Assembly: GCA_016865505.2 (NCBI GenBank)
Contig: AP025252.1
Coordinates: 2,542,001-2,606,000 of the forward strand
Source: Bryobacterales bacterium F-183
GTDB lineage: Bacteria > Acidobacteriota > Terriglobia > Bryobacterales > Bryobacteraceae
DNA: 64,000 nt
Reading direction: 5' to 3'
Below are positions 8,358 to 16,449 of the stretch, in pieces. A model generated the notes under the pieces. The model did not search any database, was not told the origin of the DNA, and saw only the letters and a program-made list of their open reading frames with translations. Made by a program: the position numbers and the translations under genes. Numbering within the stretch: the first letter of the stretch is position 1; every line of letters begins with the position of its first letter.

Positions 8358-9812
8358 ATGGAATCCCAGCCAACGTCCCGCTTGCTCGCAGGTCAAAAAG
8401 CCGCGACCCTCGCGCAGTGGTACGCCACCGCTTGCCTCCTCGGCTCACTCGCGGCCGTACCCTTCGTCGATGGGCTCACCAGCGTCCTTCTGCTGCTCAA
8501 CACGTTCTTGTTTTGGGTAGTCGTGCGTTACTCCCGCCGCTACCTCATGGGCGACCCCGGACAGGCCCGATTTTTCCAGTGGTTGTGCCTTACCGCCACC
8601 TTCGTCATGGCGCTCGTACTCGCCAAGAACCTGCTCGTCTTTGCCGCCTGTTGGTGCGGCATCAGCCTCAGCCTTCATCAACTCCTGCAGTTCTACAAGA
8701 CCCGGCCTGACGCTCGTCTCGCTGCCCGCAAGAAGTTCATGATCAGCCGTCTCGGCGACGTTACTCTCGCCGCCGCGCTCATCCTTACCTACCAGACCTT
8801 CGGCACCTGGAGCCTCGACGGCATCTTCGCCGGCGCCGTACGCATGCGCGAGGCCGGTCCCGCCGCTCAACCGGAAGCCGTCGGCTGGATCTGCGGCCTG
8901 CTCGTCTTCGCTGCGCTCCTCAAGTCCGCGCAGTTCCCCTTCCACAGCTGGCTGCCGGACACCATGGAAACGCCCACCCCCGTCTCCGCTCTGATGCACG
9001 CTGGTGTCATCAACGCCGGCGGTATGCTCATCATCCGCTTCCGTGACCTCATCACGCTGTCCGACGGCGCGATGCTCATGCTCTGCATCATCGGGGGCTT
9101 CACCGCGCTGTTCGCCTCCGCCGTGATGCTCACCCAGGCCAGCGTCAAGCGCTGCCTCGCCTTCTCCACCGTCGCGCAGATGGGCTTCATGATGTTCGAA
9201 TGCGGCGCCGGAGCCTTCCACCTCGCTCTGCTACACCTCGTCGCGCACTCTCTGTATAAGGCCCACGCCTTCCTTTCTGCAGGTGGCGCCGTATCCGCGG
9301 GCAGCATGCCTCGCTACAAGGCCGGCAACCTCGCCTGGCTCGCTCTCTGCCTGATCGCCGCCCTCGCCGTAACCTTCGGCACCGCCGTCACCCTGGGCGT
9401 ACCGCTCGAAACGCAGGGTGCCTTCCACTTGATCTTCGCCGTCGGCCTCGCCCAGATGTTTTGGAACTTTCCGCCGGTCCTCCCTAAGCTCTACCGCGTA
9501 CCTCTGGCTCTGGCCTGCGCAGTCGTTGCCGCCGAAGTTTACTTCCGGCTCGAAAAGTTCGCCCAAACCATCGCCGGACCCAGCGCCAGCGATGCCACCT
9601 GGGCCGCCTACACGGTCGCCGCGTTCTTCCTCCTCGCCGCAATCGCCCAAAACCAGCTGCCCCGCATCGCCACCAGCAAGCTTGCCTACGCCATCTACGT
9701 ACACGCTCGCAGCGGCTTCTACATCAACACCCTGGCAAACCGGCTGACCCTCGCCGTGTGGCCGTCCCAACTTCCTAAGGAGAGAGTGAAATGGCTGCAA
9801 GCATGGTCCTAA
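8358..9812 (+). CDS. dabB: DabB-type proton-conducting membrane subunit (NuoL-like)
   Basis: 484 residues, strongly hydrophobic with about a dozen helices. It matches the proton_antipo_M (NuoL/MrpA) superfamily: HSWLPDTMETPTPVSALMHA, then FSTVAQMGFM and HSLYKAHAFLSAG, with the lysines and histidines used for proton translocation. It is shorter than true NuoL and has no other complex I genes nearby. Directly downstream, overlapping by 22 bases, is DUF2309/DabA, so this is the DabB partner. In the DAB complex it is thought to couple the proton gradient to CO2 hydration by DabA, trapping bicarbonate. Expected in the inner membrane. Confidence 0.9.
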   Translation: MESQPTSRLLAGQKAATLAQWYATACLLGSLAAVPFVDGLTSVLLLLNTFLFWVVVRYSRRYLMGDPGQARFFQWLCLTATFVMALVLAKNLLVFAACWCGISLSLHQLLQFYKTRPDARLAARKKFMISRLGDVTLAAALILTYQTFGTWSLDGIFAGAVRMREAGPAAQPEAVGWICGLLVFAALLKSAQFPFHSWLPDTMETPTPVSALMHAGVINAGGMLIIRFRDLITLSDGAMLMLCIIGGFTALFASAVMLTQASVKRCLAFSTVAQMGFMMFECGAGAFHLALLHLVAHSLYKAHAFLSAGGAVSAGSMPRYKAGNLAWLALCLIAALAVTFGTAVTLGVPLETQGAFHLIFAVGLAQMFWNFPPVLPKLYRVPLALACAVVAAEVYFRLEKFAQTIAGPSASDATWAAYTVAAFFLLAAIAQNQLPRIATSKLAYAIYVHARSGFYINTLANRLTLAVWPSQLPKERVKWLQAWS

Positions 9813-12106
9813 TTGGCGAAGAGCACCAGGCAATGGAGCAACACATTCAGGAGGCCACCAAGCGCATCGCGCCTCTCTGGCCTCTCCAGAACTTCGTCGC
9901 CGTCAACCCCTTCCTTGGCCTGACGGAGATGCCGTTCACCCAGGCTGGCCGCCTCATCGAGCGCAACGGCCACGCCGCGATGCTGATGGACGCGGACTTC
10001 TACCGAGAGAAGCTCAGCAGCGGCGCGATCTCTGCCAAGCACATCCGCACTGTCCTCGAACAGCAAGGCCAGCAAGTGCGCATTGAGGACCCAGTAGCCT
10101 GGCTCCAGCGCAACCTTCGCGAAGAGCCCCGCACCGAGCGTATGTTCACCGTCGCCGAATGGCTCGACATCCGTCACGGTTCCACCTGGGCCCGCTTCAT
10201 CGTTGATGAAGTCTCCAAGTGGTGCTCGTCTTACTACGATGCTGGACAGAGCGCCTGGTCCATGCCTTGGCGGGATCTCCCGCTATACGCAGCCTGGAAG
10301 CGCGCTGCGGAAGTGGATCGCAACCCCGAGGCCTTCGGTATCCCGGAGTTTCGCCAGCATGTGAAGCAACTGCCAGAAGGCGCGGAAAAGGCAATCGAAG
10401 TCGCCCTGCGCGAACTCGCTGTACCGGAAGACTTGGCGACAGACTTTCTCCATCGCCAGCTTATGAGTGTCATCGGCTGGAGCGCCTACGCCGCATTTCA
10501 GGATCGCCAAGGTTTTGGCAAGGACACGGTCCAGCAGATTCTCGCCATCCGCCTTGCTTATGACACCGCGCTCCTTTCGCTGGATTCCGGCTGGCGCAAC
10601 GGCATCGCCACCACCGCCGCTACGTTCACCGACGCCAAGTACATCTCGCATCTCGCTTTTGAAGAATCGTTCCGCTCCAGCCTCGTCAAGAAGCTGACAT
10701 CGGTTGCCGGACCCTCGCCAGCCAAGTTGCCGCGTCCTCAGCTACAGGCGGTCTTCTGTATTGACGTACGTTCAGAGGTCTATCGCCGTGCGCTCGAAGC
10801 GCAACAACCCGGCGGCATCGAAACGCTCGGTTTCGCGGGCTTTTTCGGTATGTCGCTGGAAGTCGCAACCTCGGCGCTGTGCCCTGTCCTGATCTCGCCG
10901 GCTCATCGCGTAGGGGTGCACGCGAAAGAGTCGCAGCTAGAGAAGATCGGCAAGGGCCTCGCCGAGGTCTGGAAGAACCTCTCCCGCTCCGCTGCTACCT
11001 GCTTCCCGGCAGTGGAAGCAGGCGGTGCTCTCTTTGGCGCGCGCCTCGTACAGGACTTTTCAAGTCCCACAGCGCCAGCCCCAGAAGAGAAGGAAATGGA
11101 ATGGTCCATCCCGGTTTCGGACCGCGTGGACCTCGCAGCCGGCGCCCTCAAGAACATGAGTCTCGACGTCTCGCGCATTGCGCCTGTGGTCCTGCTCTGC
11201 GGCCACGGTGCAACCACCGCCAACAATCCGTACGGCTCCAGTCTTGATTGCGGAGCCTGCGGCGGACACAAAGGCGACATCAACGCGCGCTTCGCCGCGG
11301 CTTTGTTCAACGACCCGGAAGTACGCCAGGGCCTCGCCGCCCGTGGCATCACGATCCCGCAGGACACCGTCTTTATCGGTGGCCTCCACAACACAACAAC
11401 AGATCAGGTGACGCTTTACGACAGCGCCGGACTCCTTCCCGCAGCCGTGCGCGCCGACGTCGAACAGTGGTTGCAGGCGGCCTCCAAAACCGCTCGCCGC
11501 GAACGCAGTGGCAACACCACCGGTACCGATGAAGCGATCGAAAAGGAAGCCCTGAAGCGCAGTCGCGACTACTCGGAGGTACGTCCGGAATGGGGCTTGG
11601 CGGGGAACGCGGCCTTTATCGCCGCGCCCCGCTGGCGCACTCGGGACCTCAACCTCCAGGGTCGCGTCTTCCTCCATGAGTACGAGCCCGGCGCCGATAC
11701 AGACGGTTCTGTCCTCAACCTCATCCTCAACGCGCCCGTGGTCGTCGCCAGTTGGATCAACCTGCAGTACTTCGGCTCCACCGTCGACAACGAAGTCTTC
11801 GGCAGCGGCAATAAAGTGCTCCACAATGTGGCTGGAACCTTTGGCGTCTGGGAAGGCAACGCCGGCGACCTTCGCACCGGTCTCCCGCTCCAGTCCCTGC
11901 ACGACGGCACCAAGTGGGTGCACGAACCCGTTCGTCTGCAGGTCCTTGTGGACGCGCCTCGCGAGCGCATCGAATCCGTACTCGCGGCCAGTCCCAACGT
12001 CCGTGCCCTCTTTGAAAATGACTGGATCCACCTCATGGTCATCGAAGGCCAAACCATCTCGTCGTATCGCGGCGGCTCGCAAGGCTGGCAACCCGTCCAG
12101 CAATAG
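9791..12106 (+). CDS. dabA: DabA (DUF2309/UPF0753), carbonic-anhydrase-like subunit of the DAB complex
   Basis: 771 residues, slightly shorter than characterised DabA proteins (about 800-1000). The four zinc-site residues described for DabA can be placed: Cys 323 and Asp 325 in CIDVRSE, His 472 in CGHGATTANN, and Cys 487 in DCGACGGHKGD, with the 15-residue His-Cys spacing expected. DabA is a cytoplasmic, membrane-associated beta-carbonic-anhydrase-like protein that converts CO2 to bicarbonate, energised by DabB. ATG 9791 has AAGGAGAGAG just upstream inside the dabB 3' end. The metal site is intact, so the locus is probably functional. Confidence 0.95.
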   Translation: MAASMVLIGEEHQAMEQHIQEATKRIAPLWPLQNFVAVNPFLGLTEMPFTQAGRLIERNGHAAMLMDADFYREKLSSGAISAKHIRTVLEQQGQQVRIEDPVAWLQRNLREEPRTERMFTVAEWLDIRHGSTWARFIVDEVSKWCSSYYDAGQSAWSMPWRDLPLYAAWKRAAEVDRNPEAFGIPEFRQHVKQLPEGAEKAIEVALRELAVPEDLATDFLHRQLMSVIGWSAYAAFQDRQGFGKDTVQQILAIRLAYDTALLSLDSGWRNGIATTAATFTDAKYISHLAFEESFRSSLVKKLTSVAGPSPAKLPRPQLQAVFCIDVRSEVYRRALEAQQPGGIETLGFAGFFGMSLEVATSALCPVLISPAHRVGVHAKESQLEKIGKGLAEVWKNLSRSAATCFPAVEAGGALFGARLVQDFSSPTAPAPEEKEMEWSIPVSDRVDLAAGALKNMSLDVSRIAPVVLLCGHGATTANNPYGSSLDCGACGGHKGDINARFAAALFNDPEVRQGLAARGITIPQDTVFIGGLHNTTTDQVTLYDSAGLLPAAVRADVEQWLQAASKTARRERSGNTTGTDEAIEKEALKRSRDYSEVRPEWGLAGNAAFIAAPRWRTRDLNLQGRVFLHEYEPGADTDGSVLNLILNAPVVVASWINLQYFGSTVDNEVFGSGNKVLHNVAGTFGVWEGNAGDLRTGLPLQSLHDGTKWVHEPVRLQVLVDAPRERIESVLAASPNVRALFENDWIHLMVIEGQTISSYRGGSQGWQPVQQ

Positions 12107-12134
12107 GCCCAAAGACAAGAGGATTACCAAAGCC

Positions 12135-12548
12135 ATGATGAAAAGCGTTTCCAACCGGAACAGCAACAGCAGCAACGATGCCTATCAGCTTGGGGCGCGG
12201 CCAGAGATCCTGGCCCGCTACCCCATCTCGTACAGCGTCCTCCCCACGCAGCAGGGCAGCGACTGGCTCGAAGTCACTCTGCAAATGAGCGTGCCAGACA
12301 GCACCTTGCATGACCATTCACAGAACCGTGAGGCATCCTTCCTGCTCATCGGTGTTGCGGAGCAACTCATCCAGAACCTTCGACCCGAAGGCAAGTTCGA
12401 CCTGGAGATGCCGCCCTTCTACTATTCGCTCACCGGCGCAAAACCGGCGGCGGCCCTCACGCTCAGCCTCATCTTTACAGGTCACGCCCCGTCGCTACTC
12501 ACAGGCATCCGTCGCGAGCTCAACTCTCTCGGTGTCGCGTTGCAGTGA
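12135..12548 (+). CDS. Unknown small protein in the dab operon
   Basis: 137 residues from ATG 12135 (a second ATG follows immediately). An AGAGGA stretch lies upstream. I do not recognise the family. The N-terminus is Asn/Ser-rich (NRNSNSSND) and the rest looks like a compact mixed alpha/beta fold with no signal peptide or membrane helix. It lies 28 bases after dabA on the same strand, so it is very likely cotranscribed. It does not resemble a PII protein, a carboxysome shell protein or a small carbonic anhydrase by eye. A regulatory or accessory role in the DAB complex is inference from position only. Confidence 0.7.
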   Translation: MMKSVSNRNSNSSNDAYQLGARPEILARYPISYSVLPTQQGSDWLEVTLQMSVPDSTLHDHSQNREASFLLIGVAEQLIQNLRPEGKFDLEMPPFYYSLTGAKPAAALTLSLIFTGHAPSLLTGIRRELNSLGVALQ

Positions 12549-12575
12549 CGCATGCGATGCTAAGAATGAGAACAG

Positions 12576-13802
12576 ATGACCTCCAACATCGCTAGAGCCA
12601 CGTTGCTGTGCTCCCTCGCGTCGGTGGGCGCATGGGCACAGGTAAACGTCGGGGCCACCAAGCCTGAGCCCACACAACCCTTTAAGCTCACCACCACCGC
12701 CACCTTCTCGCTGCCTTGGCGCATCGCCTTCCTGCCGGACGGCCGCATGCTGATCACAGAAAAGATCGGCCCCATCTGGCTGGTCTCCGCAGAAGGGGAA
12801 AAGATTGCCCCGCTTGGCGGCACACCGCCCGTTTACTGGCAGGGCCAGAACGGTATGCTGGGCATCTACCTTTCGCCCAACTACGCGACCGACGAACGCG
12901 TGTACGTCACCTATATTGAGCCCGGCGAATACGGCGGCAGCCAAGTCCTCGCCTGGGCCAAGCTCAATGCCGGACGCTCGCCCCGCCTCACCGATTTTGA
13001 AGTCATCTGGCGTCAGATGCCTCGCGGCAAGGGCGGCCAGGCCGGTGGCCAGATCGCCTTCGCTCCAGACGGCAAGTCCCTCTTTATGACCGTGGGTGAC
13101 CGTCAGCGCATGACCCCCGCGCAGGATCCCGACCAGCCCGTCGGCAAGATCGTGCATCTCACCCTCGACGGCAAGCCGCACCCGGACAACCCCAACTACG
13201 GCAAGACTGGTGCGCAAACCATCAACCTCATCGATCCGCCGCGCGACACCGAGGTCGCCAAGACCGCCAAGGTCGTCAGCACCTACACCTTTCCGGACAA
13301 GAACCTCACGCCTTCCGAGACTTGGGCCACCGGCTTCCGCGCTCCCTACGGCCTCGCCTTCGCCCCCAACGGCGAACTCTGGGAAGTCGAACACGGCCCG
13401 TCCGGCGGCGACGAACTCAACCTCGTCAAGAAGGGCAAGAACTACGGCTGGCCGCTGGTCTCCTACGGTCGCAATTACAACGAAGTCCCGATCCCCAGCC
13501 ATGACTCCAGCACTCAGTTCGAACAGCCCGTGCTGTACTGGGTGCCCGTCGTAGCGCCCGGCAACTTGATGTTCTACAAGGGTAAGAAAACCTTCCCGCA
13601 GTGGGACGGCAACGGCTTCATCAGCGGCCTCGGCAGCCATTCCATCAACCGCATCATCTTCGATGGCAAGGGCGGCGCCAAGGTAGCCGAGCGTTGGGAC
13701 GTCGGCAAGCGTATCCGCGACATCGAACAGGCTCCGGACGGCTCCCTCTGGATGATCGAGGACAGCAACCCCGGAGCGCTGATTCACATCACGCCCAAAT
13801 AA
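12576..13802 (+). CDS. PQQ-dependent sugar dehydrogenase (glucose/sorbosone dehydrogenase family)
   Basis: 408 residues with an N-terminal signal peptide ending near GAWAQ. The six-bladed propeller of the soluble aldose sugar dehydrogenase (Asd/YliI) type is indicated by WRIAFLPDGRMLITEKIG, the GQNGMLGIYLSPNY blade, GGQIAFAPDGKSLFMTVGDR with the loop to IVHLTLDGKP, and FRAPYGLAFAPNGELWEVEHGP. These enzymes oxidise sugars in the periplasm using PQQ. It follows the dab unit by 27 bases and is closed by a strong terminator, so it may be cotranscribed with it or have its own promoter. Functional linkage to carbon uptake is not evident. Confidence 0.88.
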   Translation: MTSNIARATLLCSLASVGAWAQVNVGATKPEPTQPFKLTTTATFSLPWRIAFLPDGRMLITEKIGPIWLVSAEGEKIAPLGGTPPVYWQGQNGMLGIYLSPNYATDERVYVTYIEPGEYGGSQVLAWAKLNAGRSPRLTDFEVIWRQMPRGKGGQAGGQIAFAPDGKSLFMTVGDRQRMTPAQDPDQPVGKIVHLTLDGKPHPDNPNYGKTGAQTINLIDPPRDTEVAKTAKVVSTYTFPDKNLTPSETWATGFRAPYGLAFAPNGELWEVEHGPSGGDELNLVKKGKNYGWPLVSYGRNYNEVPIPSHDSSTQFEQPVLYWVPVVAPGNLMFYKGKKTFPQWDGNGFISGLGSHSINRIIFDGKGGAKVAERWDVGKRIRDIEQAPDGSLWMIEDSNPGALIHITPK

Positions 13803-13825
13803 ACTGCCTCAACTCAAAAGCAAGA

Positions 13826-13858
13826 AGCGCTCGCAGCCTGCGGGCGCTTTTTCTTTAT
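13826..13858 (+). terminator. Rho-independent terminator after the sugar dehydrogenase
   Basis: The arms AGCGCTCGC and GCGGGCGCT pair over nine positions with one G-U, closed by a short AGCCT loop, and are followed by TTTTCTTT. It ends the dab/sugar dehydrogenase transcription block. Confidence 0.85.
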
Positions 13859-13872
13859 CATTGGAAGTAAGC

Positions 13873-14778
13873 ATGAGCCTTGACCTCCCCGGCACCCTGC
13901 AGTCTCTGGAACATCGTGTCCGCACGCTCCTTCCAGAGATTTACCAGGACCGTTACGACACCGTAAAGCCAGTGTCCATGGGCTCGGCGGGTATCAAGTA
14001 CGGTAAAGACGGCAAGGTCGCCTGGGACGACATGTGGGGCTCTTTCTGCGACCTCGCCATGGCCGGTGGACCTCCGCACAAAGGCAGCCTTCTCGAGCCC
14101 GCGTCCGCCGCAGAGATCGAACAAAGCCCAGATCATTACGCAGAGGTCGCGGCAGAAATCACCCGCGGACTCCACCTCGTCGCCGAACTCCCAGCGCAAG
14201 CCTCCAGTGAACATCCAGGCTGGATCGCCGCCGATTGCGAGGACGAAACCATGGCCGAATGGCTCACCCGCGCGATCCTCATGGAAAACGTGTCCGCCTT
14301 CCGTCAAGGCACCCTGCTACATCTACCCGCAGGCCCTGCCTACCGCATCGAGAAGGAAATCAAGAACGTCATCACCGCCGTCGCCAAGACCTCGCATTAC
14401 TGGCTGGACCACACCTGGCTCCCCCAGCGCCGCGAAATCGAGCAACTCTTCGCGCAGATGGAAGCCGTCTTCCCCACCTTACGCCCATCCCGAGATCCCG
14501 GCGACCTCACACAGACGATCGCGAATCACATAGCGTCAACCACACGTCTCCGTGCGTCCGACGCGCACTACCCAGGCTGGTGCGGACTCGATTGTCCCGA
14601 TGTCGACTTCGCGATTTGGATGATGCGCGCCCTGGTCGCCAGCAACGTACTCGCGCGCCGCCAAGCCACAACCTTGTACGTCCCCGTGAACCCGCAGACC
14701 GACCCGAACGGCACCCGCGTCGCCTCGATGGTGACGCAACTCTACAACCTAAAGCTTCGCGACAATCTGCACCACTGA
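13873..14778 (+). CDS. Unknown cytoplasmic protein built from two related halves
   Basis: 301 residues from ATG 13873, with GGAAG 7 bases upstream; an in-frame TTG at 13861 is less likely. I do not recognise the family. The protein contains an internal duplication: HPGWIAADCEDETMAEWLTR near residue 115 matches YPGWCGLDCPDVDFAIWMMR near residue 235, and each copy continues with a similar helix and a LHLPA or LYVPV strand. The conserved Pro-Gly-Trp, Asp-Cys and Trp residues suggest two copies of one fold. There is no signal peptide or membrane segment. It overlaps the convergent small membrane protein gene by 30 bases. Confidence 0.7.
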   Translation: MSLDLPGTLQSLEHRVRTLLPEIYQDRYDTVKPVSMGSAGIKYGKDGKVAWDDMWGSFCDLAMAGGPPHKGSLLEPASAAEIEQSPDHYAEVAAEITRGLHLVAELPAQASSEHPGWIAADCEDETMAEWLTRAILMENVSAFRQGTLLHLPAGPAYRIEKEIKNVITAVAKTSHYWLDHTWLPQRREIEQLFAQMEAVFPTLRPSRDPGDLTQTIANHIASTTRLRASDAHYPGWCGLDCPDVDFAIWMMRALVASNVLARRQATTLYVPVNPQTDPNGTRVASMVTQLYNLKLRDNLHH

Positions 14779-15237
14779 GATCGACGCGAACGCCGTCCAC
14801 AAAGCCACCAGGGCAATCAACCCCGCAGCCGTCCCTTGCAAGGGAGCCACTCGCACCGCGATCCTCGACGCCACGGCGATCACCACCAGATTGCCAACCA
14901 GTCCAAACACAGCCGGTGAAATCGCCGTGAGCTTCGCGAGTCCCAACGTGTAGTACGCATAGGTAGCGCACAACACCGCCAGGCCGAAGATCGCGCCGCC
15001 GCCCCAGTCCGTGCCCAGTAGCAACCATCGCGCGACGCCCATCGCCGGAAACAACACCAGCCAGGCTACTACCACCAGCCATCCCGGCGGCGCGAGCAAC
15101 ACATTGGCTGGTGTATCATCGTCAAACTCCAGACCCAGGAAGGGTGCCGGTACATTCACCAGCAACAGTACGGCGACAAACGCAACAATGTTGGCGACGC
15201 ATCCGGCCACTCCGGGATGGTTCAGATACAGCGGCAT
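14749..15237 (-). CDS. Small polytopic membrane protein, TspO/MBR-like (tentative)
   Basis: 162 residues with about five transmembrane helices. The segment LLAPPGWLVVVAWLVLFPAM recalls the PPGW...W...LY..MG signature of TspO/MBR (tryptophan-rich sensory) proteins, and both size and helix count fit that family, but the match is weak. It is probably cotranscribed with the DUF2834 gene 46 bases upstream and overlaps the 3' end of the convergent unknown gene. Function is not assigned with certainty. Confidence 0.6.
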   Translation of the reverse strand: MPLYLNHPGVAGCVANIVAFVAVLLLVNVPAPFLGLEFDDDTPANVLLAPPGWLVVVAWLVLFPAMGVARWLLLGTDWGGGAIFGLAVLCATYAYYTLGLAKLTAISPAVFGLVGNLVVIAVASRIAVRVAPLQGTAAGLIALVALWTAFASISVVQIVAKL

Positions 15238-15283
15238 GGCAACAGCTGTACCGATGCAGCCCCGGAAAGCTGCGTCTCAATTT

Positions 15284-15598
15284 CTATTGCAATTGCCGTC
15301 CGCGAAACTCACGCGCCACCAGATACAGCAGTGGCCCGAAGGACCCGCCAACCAGCGTCACCACCACAAACGGCCAAGCCGCCACGCCGGACTTCCGCGC
15401 GTCCCCCACCATCCAGATACACGCCAGCAACGCGAGGATCGTCAGGTCCGCCAGCACCTGCCCGGCACCCCAACTTTGAAAGTGCGGCGCGATAATCCCC
15501 CAGTACCCCACATCCAGTAGCGCCGTCGCAGTCAGTGCACCAAACACCAGAATCACGCCGAAAAGAGCCAACACACGAGTGTTCATACGGACGAGCAT
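15284..15598 (-). CDS. DUF2834 family membrane protein
   Basis: 104 residues from ATG 15598, preceded by GAGG at 6-7 bases. Three transmembrane helices end in a Gly-rich segment (VVVTLVGGSFGPLLYLVARE) that is typical of DUF2834. The family includes small membrane proteins of unknown role. It is the first gene of a minus-strand pair and is divergent from the MmyB-type regulator; the palindrome between them suggests that regulator controls the pair. Confidence 0.75.
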   Translation of the reverse strand: MLVRMNTRVLALFGVILVFGALTATALLDVGYWGIIAPHFQSWGAGQVLADLTILALLACIWMVGDARKSGVAAWPFVVVTLVGGSFGPLLYLVAREFRGRQLQ

Positions 15599-15618
15599 GC
15601 GGCACCTCGCCGGCTTCA

Positions 15619-15648
15619 ATCAATTACCTGCGAGGTTATTGAATTGAT
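15619..15648. promoter_or_regulatory. Palindromic operator candidate between DUF2834 and the XRE regulator
   Basis: The arms CAATTACCT and AGGTTATTG (15621-15641) form an inverted repeat with a GCG centre and one mismatched pair. They are nested inside a second perfect pair ATCAATT (15619-15625) and AATTGAT (15642-15648). It lies 20 bases before the DUF2834 start and 24 bases before the regulator start, the expected place for a divergent operator. Confidence 0.65.
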
Positions 15649-15672
15649 CCGCCCGTCGCCCGACAATGAATC

Positions 15673-16449
15673 ATGCCCGATGGCTTTCCAAGCCTACTCA
15701 GGTCCTGGCGAACTCGCCGCCGCCTCTCGCAACTCGAACTCGCGCTAACCTCCGGCGTCTCGCAGCGTCACATCAGTTTCCTGGAATCCGGACGCGCCAA
15801 ACCCAGTCGCGACATGACCCTCAAAATCAGCGAGACTCTCCAGGTTCCCTTACGCGAACGCAACGCTTGGCTCGTCGCCGCAGGCTTCGCGCCGCTCTTC
15901 CGCTCCACCCCGCTGGACGATCCGCAGATGAGCCAAGTGATGTCCGCCGTCCGCATGATGCTCGCCAATCACGAGCCTTTTCCCGCAGTAGCAATCGATC
16001 GCGCCTGGAACGTTCGCATGGCCAACGCACCCTTCGAACGCATGGCCGCCATCCTCGGCATCGACACAACCGCCAATCCCCCCAACCTCGTACGGCTGTT
16101 CTTCCACCCGCAAGGCATCCGCCAGCGTGTCACCAATTGGAACGCCATCGCGCCGCTCCTCTGGTGTCGCGCAGTTCGCGAATCGGAAACTGCGGGAGGG
16201 GACGAGATGCGCCAGATCCTGGCCGAACTCGCCCCCTTGCAGGACACAACACTCACGGCCTCGGTCGCCGCCGATACCCCGTTGCTTCCCGTCCTCCCGG
16301 TAACCATCGCTCACAATGGCCTTCAGATCTCGCTGTTCAGCGTGATCTCCGCCTTCGGAACGGCTCAGGACGTCACCGCCGACGAACTCCACATCGAAAG
16401 CTTCTTTCCCGCCGACGAAGCGACAGACCGGCTGTTTCGCGGCCTCTAA
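15673..16449 (+). CDS. XRE-family regulator with MmyB-like ligand-binding domain
   Basis: 258 residues. The N-terminal helix-turn-helix (LLRSWRTRRRLSQLELALTS, then GVSQRHISFLESGRAKPSRD) is followed by a C-terminal PAS-like MmyB domain (VAIDRAWNVRMANAPFERM, LVRLFFHPQG, LFSVISAFGTAQDVTADELH). MmyB-type regulators usually bind a hydrophobic ligand and control a divergent gene. Here the divergent genes are the DUF2834 and TspO-like membrane proteins. The stop overlaps the stop of the convergent TonB-dependent receptor by 4 bases. Confidence 0.93.
   Translation: MPDGFPSLLRSWRTRRRLSQLELALTSGVSQRHISFLESGRAKPSRDMTLKISETLQVPLRERNAWLVAAGFAPLFRSTPLDDPQMSQVMSAVRMMLANHEPFPAVAIDRAWNVRMANAPFERMAAILGIDTTANPPNLVRLFFHPQGIRQRVTNWNAIAPLLWCRAVRESETAGGDEMRQILAELAPLQDTTLTASVAADTPLLPVLPVTIAHNGLQISLFSVISAFGTAQDVTADELHIESFFPADEATDRLFRGL

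Noticed and set aside
8358-9812. Complex I (nuoL) gene
   Set aside because: No other nuo genes are near, the protein is short, and dabA follows at once, so it belongs to the DAB complex.
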